Part shown: one piece after another, positions 1-5,867 of the stretch
How positions within the stretch are numbered: position 1 is the stretch's first letter
Layout: every line of letters begins with the position of its first letter
Assembly: GCA_004299545.1 (NCBI GenBank)
Contig: SCRB01000135.1
Location: forward strand, 1 to 6,384
DNA from: Rhizobiaceae bacterium
GTDB taxonomy: Bacteria; Pseudomonadota; Alphaproteobacteria; Rhizobiales; Rhizobiaceae
DNA length: 6,384 nucleotides
Direction: 5' to 3'
The notes under the pieces: generated by a model
Databases searched by the model: none
The model's input: only the letters and a program-made list of their open reading frames with translations
What the model was told of the DNA's origin: nothing
Made by a program: the position numbers and the translations under genes

Positions 1-374
1 CAATCGCCGCCGACGGCGATTGTCCAGGCAAGACAGAGCTGCAGAAGGCGGTGCTGCTGCGTTCCGGCATCTTCGTCGAGCATACGCCGCAGACGCGCGT
101 CGAAGGCGAGATCCAGCAATTGCCGCCCGACCATCCTGTGACGGAACTGTGGGAGGTGATAGCGGGGCGGCGGAAGGGGCGCACGAGCAGCGAGCAGATT
201 ACGCTCTTCGATTCCGTCGGCTTCGCCATCGAGGACTTTTCCGCGCTGCGTTTCGTGCACGAGAAACTGAAGGACTTTCCCTGTTACGACGAGCTCGACC
301 TTCTCGCCGATCCCGACGATCCGCGCGACCTTTTCGGCATGGTGATGCGTGCCCGGACCACGGCCGGCGTTTAA
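1..374 (+). CDS. ocd: Ornithine cyclodeaminase, C-terminal part (5' end outside window)
   Basis: Only the last 123 residues are visible; the first complete codon is at position 3 and the TAA stop is at 372-374. The family converts L-ornithine to L-proline and ammonia in the cytoplasm with bound NAD+, as a step of arginine/ornithine catabolism. The visible part matches the family's diagnostic C-terminal half: GDCPGKTEL at residues 5-13, whose Asp and Lys belong to the active-site region of the ornithine cyclodeaminase/mu-crystallin family; then TRVEGEIQQLP, HPVTELWEVI, SEQITLFDSVGFAIEDFSALR, and the terminal ADPDDPRDLFGM motif. The last motif favours true ornithine cyclodeaminase over alanine dehydrogenase or other mu-crystallin relatives. 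The usual family length is about 350 residues, so roughly two thirds, including the Rossmann core, lies upstream. The gene converges on the aldehyde dehydrogenase and need not belong to the same pathway. No frameshift is seen. Confidence 0.93.
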   Translation, partial: IAADGDCPGKTELQKAVLLRSGIFVEHTPQTRVEGEIQQLPPDHPVTELWEVIAGRRKGRTSSEQITLFDSVGFAIEDFSALRFVHEKLKDFPCYDELDLLADPDDPRDLFGMVMRARTTAGV

Positions 375-444
375 CCTTCCCCGCAACCGGCTCCGACGCT
401 GCGTGCAATGAAGGCTATGCTCCCGCGCTGGTTTCTCATTTGAT

Positions 445-1944
445 TCAAAGTGCTATGCCGATCGATTTGACTTCCGTGTACAATTGGATCGCCTCGAAGC
501 CTTGCTCGCGGCCCCAGCCCGACTGCTTGAAGCCGCCGAATGGCAGCGCCGGATCGACAACATGGTGTGTATTGACGCCGATCGTACCGGCCTTCAATCG
601 CTTGGCGACCTTGTGGACGGTGCTGACGTCGCGGCTGAATACACTGGCGGCAAGTCCATAGACCGAATCGTTGGCCTCACGGACCACGGCATCGATGCCA
701 GAGTCATCGAAACTCGCCGCGCAAAGGACCGGCCCGAAAATCTCCTCACGCACCACCGACATGTCGTTGCGTGTTTTGGCCAGAATGGTCGGCTCTAGGA
801 AATAGCCCGTGTCTCCAACGCGCTTGCCGCCGGCGAAGAGTTCGGCGCCCTCCTTGACACCGGCCTCGATATAGCCGCGCACCTTGCAAAACTGCTCGTC
901 TGATACCAGCGGGCCGACCTGGCTGCGCGGATCGAGCCCCGGTCCTATCGGCATGGCCCCGGCAAGTTTTGCAACCCCTTCCAGGACCGCACCGGACACA
1001 TCTTCGTGGACGTAGAGCCGGGTTCCCGCCGAACAGGTCTGGCCCATATTGTAGAATATGCCGGAGGCGACCGCAGGAATCGCCTTTTCCAGATCGGCGT
1101 CCGGAAAAACGATCATGGGTGACTTGCCGCCGAGTTCCAGCGAAACCTTCTTGAGATTGCCTTGGGCGGCAGCGAGGATCTTCCGGCCCACTTCCGTGGA
1201 ACCGGTGAAAGCGATCTTGTCGACATCCGGATGAGCGGCCAGCGCGGCGCCGGCGGTCTCGCCAAAGCCGGTGACGACGTTGAATACGCCTGCGGGAAAC
1301 CCGACTTCCTCGACCAGTTCGGCAAGGCGCAGCGCCGTCAGCGGCGTCTGCTCCGCGGGCTTGAGAACGACCGTGCAGCCGGCCGCCAGCGCCGGAGCGA
1401 TCTTCCATACGGCCATCATGAAGGAGAAGTTCCACGGCACGATCTGGCCGCAAACCCCAACCGGCTCACGCAGGGTATAGGCGTGAAACGGCGCGCCGGA
1501 CGACAATGAAATCGTTTGTCCGGTGATCTTGGTACTCCATCCCGCCATGTAGCGCAGCAGATCGTAGGAAAAGGCGACGTCGCCAAAGCGCGCGTCATTG
1601 ACCGGTTTGCCGTTGTCCAGCGCCTCGATCTGCGCAATCTCGTCGGCATGCTTTTCCACCAGGTCGCCCAGGCGCCAGACCAGCTTTCCCCGGTCCGCCG
1701 GGGTCATCGAAGCCCATGGGCCGTTGTCGAAAGCGCGCCGCGCTGCCGCAACGGCACGATCGATGTCAATCCTGTCGCCGGCCGGGACATGATCGAAAAC
1801 CCGTCCGGTGGCAGGATCGATCACTTCGAAAGTCTTGCCCGAAGCGGCCTCGACCCATCTGCCGTCGATAAAGAGCTTCTTGTTCTTCTCGACGAACTTG
1901 CCGGCATCGGGGCCGAGCCGTTTCAGAGTGACGGGTACATTCAT
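445..1944 (-). CDS. NAD(P)-dependent aldehyde dehydrogenase, phenylacetaldehyde-dehydrogenase-like
   Basis: This is a complete 499-residue member of the aldehyde dehydrogenase superfamily, which oxidises an aldehyde to the acid in the cytoplasm using NAD(P)+. The motifs are in order: PWNFS at 170-174 with the oxyanion Asn172; LKPAEQTP at 194-201 with cofactor-binding Lys195; FTGSTEVG at 247-254 in the Rossmann fold; LELGGKSP at 269-276 with general base Glu270; GQTCSAGTR at 301-309 with nucleophile Cys304; EEIFGPV at 400-406; and PFGGFKQSGWGRE at 468-480. Length and motif spacing are normal for the family, so it should be active. The PWNFSFMMAVWK block and the C-terminal GWGRE region resemble phenylacetaldehyde/betaine-type aldehyde dehydrogenases, but the substrate is not fixed by this. 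The ATG at 1944 is preceded, 6 bases away, by AAGGAG (1951-1956), which supports this start. It is the last gene of the operon, 33 bases after the ABM gene. Confidence 0.95.
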   Translation of the reverse strand: MNVPVTLKRLGPDAGKFVEKNKKLFIDGRWVEAASGKTFEVIDPATGRVFDHVPAGDRIDIDRAVAAARRAFDNGPWASMTPADRGKLVWRLGDLVEKHADEIAQIEALDNGKPVNDARFGDVAFSYDLLRYMAGWSTKITGQTISLSSGAPFHAYTLREPVGVCGQIVPWNFSFMMAVWKIAPALAAGCTVVLKPAEQTPLTALRLAELVEEVGFPAGVFNVVTGFGETAGAALAAHPDVDKIAFTGSTEVGRKILAAAQGNLKKVSLELGGKSPMIVFPDADLEKAIPAVASGIFYNMGQTCSAGTRLYVHEDVSGAVLEGVAKLAGAMPIGPGLDPRSQVGPLVSDEQFCKVRGYIEAGVKEGAELFAGGKRVGDTGYFLEPTILAKTRNDMSVVREEIFGPVLCAASFDDSGIDAVVREANDSVYGLAASVFSRDVSTVHKVAKRLKAGTIGVNTHHVVDPALPFGGFKQSGWGREQGFEAIQLYTEVKSIGIAL

Positions 1945-1977
1945 GTTGATCTCCTTGCAAAATGGAGCGATGTCGCC

Positions 1978-2277
1978 TCAGGCTTTGGCGGATACTTCCT
2001 GACAGGTGAGCAGCGTCACCTCGCCGTCGAGAATGGGTTTGGCGATGCCGAAGAAACGCGCCACCACCGGCGAGCCGTTGTGAATATCCATGGCAGCCTG
2101 GTCGGCGAACCGCTCATAGGTCGTGAATCGGCAAGGGTCGGAGACATCCTGGGATACGAAAAAGCCAACGGTGGACGCTTCGTTCTCGCGGACATGCTCC
2201 GCGACCTCCCGAAGCGCCTGCAGCATAGTCTGCTCGTAGCCCTTCCGGACGCGGATGATTGCGGTGATCGTCAGCAT
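1978..2277 (-). CDS. Small ABM-fold protein (putative quinol monooxygenase / YgiN-like)
   Basis: This 99-residue protein fits the antibiotic biosynthesis monooxygenase family, small ferredoxin-like alpha/beta proteins that usually dimerise. The visible pattern is an opening beta strand (LTITAIIRV, 2-10); a helix with the typical ALREVAEHVR stretch (21-30); a strand with GFFVSQD (38-44); DPCRFTTYERFADQAAMDIH (47-66), which matches the family's consensus of Asp-Pro, Glu, and His at 66; and a last strand (EVTLL, 86-90). Some members oxidise quinols or polycyclic substrates without a cofactor; many have no known reaction, so the role here is open. The start at 2277 lies 16 bases after the LivF-type stop, with a purine-rich AGAGAGAGG upstream as a modest ribosome site. 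Its place between an importer and an aldehyde dehydrogenase suggests it handles an intermediate of the imported compound; this is inference. Confidence 0.85.
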   Translation of the reverse strand: MLTITAIIRVRKGYEQTMLQALREVAEHVRENEASTVGFFVSQDVSDPCRFTTYERFADQAAMDIHNGSPVVARFFGIAKPILDGEVTLLTCQEVSAKA

Positions 2278-2293
2278 TGTTCAGCCTCTCTCT

Positions 2294-3028
2294 TCAAGAT
2301 TTGATGACGTCGTCTGAAGACGGCAGGTACCCGGCGACCACTTCGCCGCGGCGCAGGACTTCAGGATCGACCTCCTCGGACAGAAGGCCGCGCTGGATCA
2401 CCAGCACGCGGTCGGCCAGATCACTGATGAAGTCGAGATTCTGCTCGACCAAAAGCACGCTCATCCTGCGCGAGCGCGACAGCGCGCGCAGGATCTCCTT
2501 CATCTCCTCGATGATGGACGGTTGGATCCCTTCCGTCGGCTCATCAAGCAGAACGAGCCTCGGCTGTGAACAGAGGCATCGGCCGAGCGCAAGAATCTGC
2601 TGCTCGCCTCCGCTGAGCACGCCGCCGGCGCGGGTCAGTATCGGCTTCAGCCGGGGAAGCTCCTCAAGGACGCGCTCGATAGCATGGCTGGCCGAGGCGC
2701 GGTCGAGCCGGGCGGCGCCGACGCGCAGATTGTCGAGCGCGTTCAGCGCCGGAAATATCTGCCGACCCTGCGGTACGTAGCCCAGGCCACGGCGTGCCCG
2801 TTGCGCCGGGGACAGGCTGGTAATGTCGTCTCCGTCGAAAATTATCTTGCCGCCCGTGGCCGGCAGATGCCCCATCAGTGTCTTCAGAAGGGTCGACTTG
2901 CCCATGCCGTTGTGGCCGAGAATGCCGACGAACTCACCCGACGCGACGTTGAAGTCGATACCGAAAAGAATGGGAATGCGGTCGTAGCCGGCCCTGAGAC
3001 CCGTCACCGTGAGGATCTCATTCGACAT
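2294..3028 (-). CDS. HAAT-family ABC transporter ATP-binding protein, LivF/UrtE type
   Basis: This 244-residue cytoplasmic ATPase powers the importer as the partner of the LivG-type subunit. Walker A is GHNGMGKST (38-46), the Q-loop Gln is 87 in YVPQGRQIFP, the signature is LSGGEQQ (138-144), and Walker B is LVLLDEPTEG (158-167) with catalytic Glu163. The position of the switch histidine reads VEQN (194-197), with Gln where most ABC ATPases have His; this is usual for LivF proteins. DEPTEGIQPSIIEE (162-175) is the wording common in UrtE-type and LivF proteins. The ATG at 3028 was chosen because it matches the family N-terminus and has GGGGAAGAAG just upstream. An upstream start at 3085 would force a 68-base overlap with the preceding gene. 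The chosen start overlaps the LivG-type stop by 11 bases, pointing to translational coupling. Confidence 0.95.
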   Translation of the reverse strand: MSNEILTVTGLRAGYDRIPILFGIDFNVASGEFVGILGHNGMGKSTLLKTLMGHLPATGGKIIFDGDDITSLSPAQRARRGLGYVPQGRQIFPALNALDNLRVGAARLDRASASHAIERVLEELPRLKPILTRAGGVLSGGEQQILALGRCLCSQPRLVLLDEPTEGIQPSIIEEMKEILRALSRSRRMSVLLVEQNLDFISDLADRVLVIQRGLLSEEVDPEVLRRGEVVAGYLPSSDDVIKS

Positions 3029-3740
3029 TCTTCTTCCCCAGATAGACAGCCCGGACACGGTCGTCGTGCAGGATGCTTTCGACATGATCCTCGACCAGGA
3101 CCCTGCCCTGATGGAATACGGTCACGATGTTAGCGATCATGCGGATGAACTGCATGTCGTGCTCCACCACCACGACGGTGTGGTTGCTGTTCAGATCGAG
3201 GATCACGCGAGCAAGCCGCTCGACCTCTGCGTCGGTCATGCCTGCAGCCGGTTCATCGAGCAGAACAAGCTCGGGCGAGCTGGCGACGACCATAGCCAGT
3301 TCGACGAGTTGACGCTGGCCATGCGCCATGCGGCCCAGGATCAGCTTACGCAGGTCCGCAATGCCGATACGGTCGAGCACTTCCAGAATAAGTTCCTGGC
3401 GCCGACGCTCCTCCGCGACCTTGCGCAGCGACAGCCACAGGTTCTCCTCGACGCTGAGGCCGTCGAAAAGACTGGGCACCTGCGTCTTGATGCCGATTCC
3501 GGCGCGGGCGATCTCGTGACGCTCCCAGCCGCCGATGCTCTCGTCGCGGAAGACGATGGTGCCGAGGGTGGGCTTCAGCACTCCGGTCAGGCAGCGGAAG
3601 AAGGTCGTTTTGCCGGCGCCGTTCGGACCGATCAGGCAGCGCAATTCGCCCCGATCGACGGAAAGATCGACGCCGTCGAGTGCCTTCACACCGCCGAAGT
3701 GCACCGCCACTCCTTGGGCTCTGAGGATCGGCGCGCTCAT
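3018..3740 (-). CDS. HAAT-family ABC transporter ATP-binding protein, LivG/UrtD type
   Basis: This 240-residue cytoplasmic ATPase is the first of the two nucleotide-binding subunits. Walker A is GPNGAGKTT (38-46), the Q-loop Gln is 87 in IKTQVPSLF, and Walker B is LVLLDEPAAGM (158-168) with Glu163. The switch His194 is in VVEHDM, and DEPAAGM is typical of LivG/UrtD. The signature reads MAHGQRQ (138-144), so the usual Ser of LSxGQ is Ala139. LivG proteins often deviate here (for example LAYGQ), whereas UrtD proteins usually keep LSHGQ, so this subunit is intermediate between the two groups. It lacks the longer C-terminal extension seen in some LivG proteins. Its start overlaps the LivM-type stop by 4 bases (ATGA) and its stop overlaps the next gene by 11 bases. 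Confidence 0.95.
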   Translation of the reverse strand: MSAPILRAQGVAVHFGGVKALDGVDLSVDRGELRCLIGPNGAGKTTFFRCLTGVLKPTLGTIVFRDESIGGWERHEIARAGIGIKTQVPSLFDGLSVEENLWLSLRKVAEERRRQELILEVLDRIGIADLRKLILGRMAHGQRQLVELAMVVASSPELVLLDEPAAGMTDAEVERLARVILDLNSNHTVVVVEHDMQFIRMIANIVTVFHQGRVLVEDHVESILHDDRVRAVYLGKKNVE

Positions 3741-4783
3741 GATACCTGCCTCTCGCCGACCTCACCGGGGAGCGCCTGTCCGGCGCGCCCTCGGCTGCCG
3801 GCGCGGTTCTTCAGGATACCTGCGATGCGCGTCGCGGTAGGAAGCAGGCCGCTCGGAACGAAGACCACGAAGGCGATCAGCAGGGCGCCGAGCACGATGT
3901 TGGGGTCGATCCAGCCGAGCTTGCCGAAATACACCGCCACCATCTGCAAGACGATAGAGGCCACGACCGGCCCGACGAACGTGCCGAGGCCCCCGACGAT
4001 GACCCAGATCAGCACCTGCGCCGCCATTGAAAGGCCGAATATCGTCGGGCTGACAAAGACCGTATTGGCGAAAAGCAGGCCGGCGAGACCGGCGAGACCG
4101 GCCGAAATACAGAAGATGGCGAGCTTCAATCGCTTGGCGTTGTAGCCCAGAAGCTCCGCCCGGACCTCGTTTTCCCTTACCGCGGCGATTGCCCGTCCGA
4201 AGCGGGTCAAGGCCAGCCATTTGCAGAACGTATAGACGACGACAAGGCAGATGATCGCAAAGACGAACAACTGCGTGGGGCTGAGGATTTCGCCCCCGAA
4301 CGGAACGCGCAGCGGCGGCGTATCGGGTATTCCGTTGAAGCCGCCGATACGCGCCTTCCCGATGCGCCAGGAATCGCCGCCCGTGCTGTTGATGAGCTTG
4401 AACAGGATCAACGTGACGGTCAGCGTGATGACGCCGAGATAGACATCGCTCAAGCGTCCGTAGAAGAGGAAATAGCCGAGCGCGGCGGCGAACAGGACCG
4501 GAACCAGGATGGCGAAGGCGCAGGCGATCGTGGTGTCGCCGAAATTGATCGCGGCTATGGCATAGGCATAGGCGCCCAGGCCGAAAAAGGCCGACTGTCC
4601 GAAGCACAGGATGCCGGCGAACCCCCAGAGCAGGGCGAGGCTGAGCGCAAAGATGGCCATGCTGGTATAGAGCGTCGCGTTGATGACGCCGTAGAGAGGC
4701 GCCACAAGCGGAAACAACACCATCGTTGCAAGGCCGACGGCCATTGCCAGCCCGATCTGCACGAGCATGAGAGGGCGGTTCAT
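3737..4783 (-). CDS. HAAT-family ABC transporter permease, LivM/UrtC type
   Basis: This 348-residue inner-membrane protein has many hydrophobic helices, with clear ones near residues 7-29, 38-60, 83-107, 115-131, 171-189, 220-240, 253-279 and 296-313. It forms the translocation pore with the LivH-type partner. Diagnostic motifs are LWGFAGILCFGQSAFFGLGAY (52-72), the cytoplasmic ATPase-coupling stretch RENEVRAELLGY (203-214), and GGLGTFVGPVVA (264-275). GGFNGIP (147-153) in the periplasmic loop is the family's GG-nGL-type segment. The last 30 or so residues form a basic, probably cytoplasmic tail. A 9-base unit is repeated twice plus a partial copy at 4080-4102, giving AGLAGLAG within a membrane helix. 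It overlaps the upstream permease by 4 bases (ATGA) and the downstream ATPase by 4 bases, so the genes are probably translationally coupled. Confidence 0.94.
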   Translation of the reverse strand: MNRPLMLVQIGLAMAVGLATMVLFPLVAPLYGVINATLYTSMAIFALSLALLWGFAGILCFGQSAFFGLGAYAYAIAAINFGDTTIACAFAILVPVLFAAALGYFLFYGRLSDVYLGVITLTVTLILFKLINSTGGDSWRIGKARIGGFNGIPDTPPLRVPFGGEILSPTQLFVFAIICLVVVYTFCKWLALTRFGRAIAAVRENEVRAELLGYNAKRLKLAIFCISAGLAGLAGLLFANTVFVSPTIFGLSMAAQVLIWVIVGGLGTFVGPVVASIVLQMVAVYFGKLGWIDPNIVLGALLIAFVVFVPSGLLPTATRIAGILKNRAGSRGRAGQALPGEVGERQVS

Positions 4784-5646
4784 GGCGCGCCTCTGAAGAT
4801 GCGCCCTGTAATGCCGGTCGGCATAAGACGAAGGAAGATGGTGGCGGAAACCAGGAGCGCCACGTCGCCTACCACCGGGGTCGTCAGAAATGTGGTGAGC
4901 GTGCTGATGCTGCCAAGCAGAAGCGAACTTGTCGCCGTTCCGACGATAATGCTGGCTCCTCCGGTGATGACGGTGATGAAAGCCTTGGCGACATAGGCGA
5001 CGCCCATAGTAGGCACGACGCCGGAAAGCGGCGCGAGCAGCCCTCCCGCAAGCCCGCTCAGGGCGGCGCCGATACCGAACGTAACCGCATAGACGCGTGA
5101 CGGTTCGATTCCGAGCGATGCAGCCATTTCACGGTTTTGCATCGTTGCCCGGGCCACAAGCCCCAGCGGCGTCCAGCGGAGCAGGAGATAGCCGCCCACG
5201 AAAATGGCGATGCTGATCAGCGTGATGACCAGTTCATAGGCGCCGATGCTGTAACCGCCTATCCGAAAGCTTCCGAGAGGAGCGGCAATGCCCACCACCC
5301 GATTTCCGAACAGGGTAGTGGTCAGCCCGATGAGCAGCAGACTGACACCCCAGGTGGCAAGCATGGTATCGACCATCCGGCCGTAGAGCCGGCGCATAAT
5401 GAGACGCTCAACAATCAGCCCGACGGCGGCTACCGTCAGTGGCGCAACCACCAGCATGGCCAGCCATATATTGACGCCGGCATGGACGCTGAGAACAGCG
5501 GCGAAACCGCCAAGCATTATAAATTCTCCATGCGCGAGATTGATGACCCGCATCATTCCGAAGATGACGGCCAACCCCGCACAGACGAGCGCCAGATTAC
5601 CAATCGCGCTAGCGATCTGGAGTAAGACCACTAGAATGAAATCCAA
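4780..5646 (-). CDS. HAAT-family ABC transporter permease, LivH/UrtB type
   Basis: This 288-residue inner-membrane permease has about eight hydrophobic segments and pairs with the LivM-type protein. GMMRVINLAHGEFIMLGGF (30-48) is the family hallmark. The coupling loop TMQNREMAASLGI (168-180) contains the QNREMA wording that is more typical of UrtB than of LivH, and GLAGGLLAPLSGVVPTMG (198-215) follows. The start is unusual: an in-frame TGA at 5650-5652 rules out anything further upstream, leaving TTG at 5646 or GTG at 5631. No ATG is available at the right place, and the only upstream purine run (GAAAG) is a weak ribosome site. TTG gives the N-terminus MDFILVVLLQ, which looks natural for this family. 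Weak initiation here would keep permease levels below those of the binding protein. The stop overlaps the next gene by 4 bases. Confidence 0.93.
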   Translation of the reverse strand: MDFILVVLLQIASAIGNLALVCAGLAVIFGMMRVINLAHGEFIMLGGFAAVLSVHAGVNIWLAMLVVAPLTVAAVGLIVERLIMRRLYGRMVDTMLATWGVSLLLIGLTTTLFGNRVVGIAAPLGSFRIGGYSIGAYELVITLISIAIFVGGYLLLRWTPLGLVARATMQNREMAASLGIEPSRVYAVTFGIGAALSGLAGGLLAPLSGVVPTMGVAYVAKAFITVITGGASIIVGTATSSLLLGSISTLTTFLTTPVVGDVALLVSATIFLRLMPTGITGRIFRGAP

Positions 5647-5867
5647 GATTCATAGGCTTTCGTAGCCGGATGGAATCGTTCCGCCAGAAGCAATTCGGTT
5701 CAGGGTCAAGGCGCGTGTCGCAGGTCGTACCGGTAGAAACGGCCTGCACACTCGGCGCGGATCGCAGCGCCCTCGGGGGTGAAGCGACCGTTTCCAGCTA
5801 ACCATGAAAGGCTCCGGTTTGCGGCAACACCGGTGACGGCCGACCGCCGCTCACCGGTGAAAGCGGA
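5647..5867 (-). other. Spacer between binding-protein and permease genes
   Basis: This is the only long gap in the cluster (221 bases). It holds a strong stem-loop next to the binding-protein stop (5828-5859) and a second 8-base palindrome, TACCGGTA, at 5728-5735. It also holds a possible 51-codon ORF (5650-5805, minus). That ORF has GGAG at 5812-5815 six bases before its ATG, and its TGA lies three bases before the TTG start of the permease. Its product would be rich in Arg and Pro and resembles nothing I know. A second frame, continuous with the binding-protein gene after its TGA, stays open to 5706. A long gap with RNA structure at this place is common in importer operons and usually allows more binding protein than membrane subunits to be made. 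No convincing promoter was found. Confidence 0.6.
5828..5859 (-). terminator. Stem-loop just after the binding-protein gene (no U-tract)
   Basis: On the minus strand the arms are CACCGGTGA and TCACCGGTG (9 bp), followed inward by one bulged G and a further CGGC/GCCG pairing (4 bp) around a 5-base loop, GGTCG. It begins 8 bases after the stop codon of the binding-protein gene. The bases after it read TTGCCGC, so it lacks the U-run of a strong intrinsic terminator. It is more likely a partial attenuator or a 3'-end barrier protecting the upstream mRNA from exonucleases, allowing some read-through into the permease genes. Each outer arm also contains the self-complementary CACCGGTG, so a DNA-binding site is an alternative reading. 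Confidence 0.6.

Noticed and set aside
375..444. A bidirectional terminator between the convergent ornithine cyclodeaminase and aldehyde dehydrogenase genes
   Set aside because: I looked for it because of the convergent layout, but found only a distant 5-base CCTTC/GAAGG pairing and no GC-rich stem followed by a T-run on either strand.
20..661. A 213-codon plus-strand ORF running from the ornithine cyclodeaminase end into the region opposite the aldehyde dehydrogenase
   Set aside because: It is out of frame with the real cyclodeaminase C-terminus, Arg/Ala-rich at first, and antisense to the dehydrogenase afterwards.
746..1453. A 235-codon minus-strand ORF in another frame inside the aldehyde dehydrogenase gene
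   Set aside because: Its product is extremely Arg/Gly-rich, which is typical of an out-of-frame reading of GC-rich coding sequence; the aldehyde dehydrogenase frame holds every catalytic motif.
1516..2304. A 262-codon plus-strand ORF opposite the aldehyde dehydrogenase start and the ABM gene
   Set aside because: It is a shadow of two clear minus-strand genes with conserved motifs, and its translation shows no family pattern.
3029..3085. An upstream start for the LivF-type ATPase at 3085
   Set aside because: It would add 19 residues without family resemblance and overlap the LivG-type gene by 68 bases; the ATG at 3028 has a ribosome site and the expected N-terminus.
3009..4145. A 378-codon plus-strand ORF opposite the LivG- and LivM-type genes
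   Set aside because: It is antisense to two well-supported ABC transporter genes, has no recognisable motif, and is the type of long shadow frame expected in GC-rich coding DNA.
5680..5710. A possible promoter with CTTGAC (minus, 5705-5710) before the first permease
   Set aside because: The -35-like hexamer is good for rhizobia, but the sequence 17 bases downstream (CTGGCG) does not resemble a -10 element, so one hexamer in GC-rich DNA is not enough.
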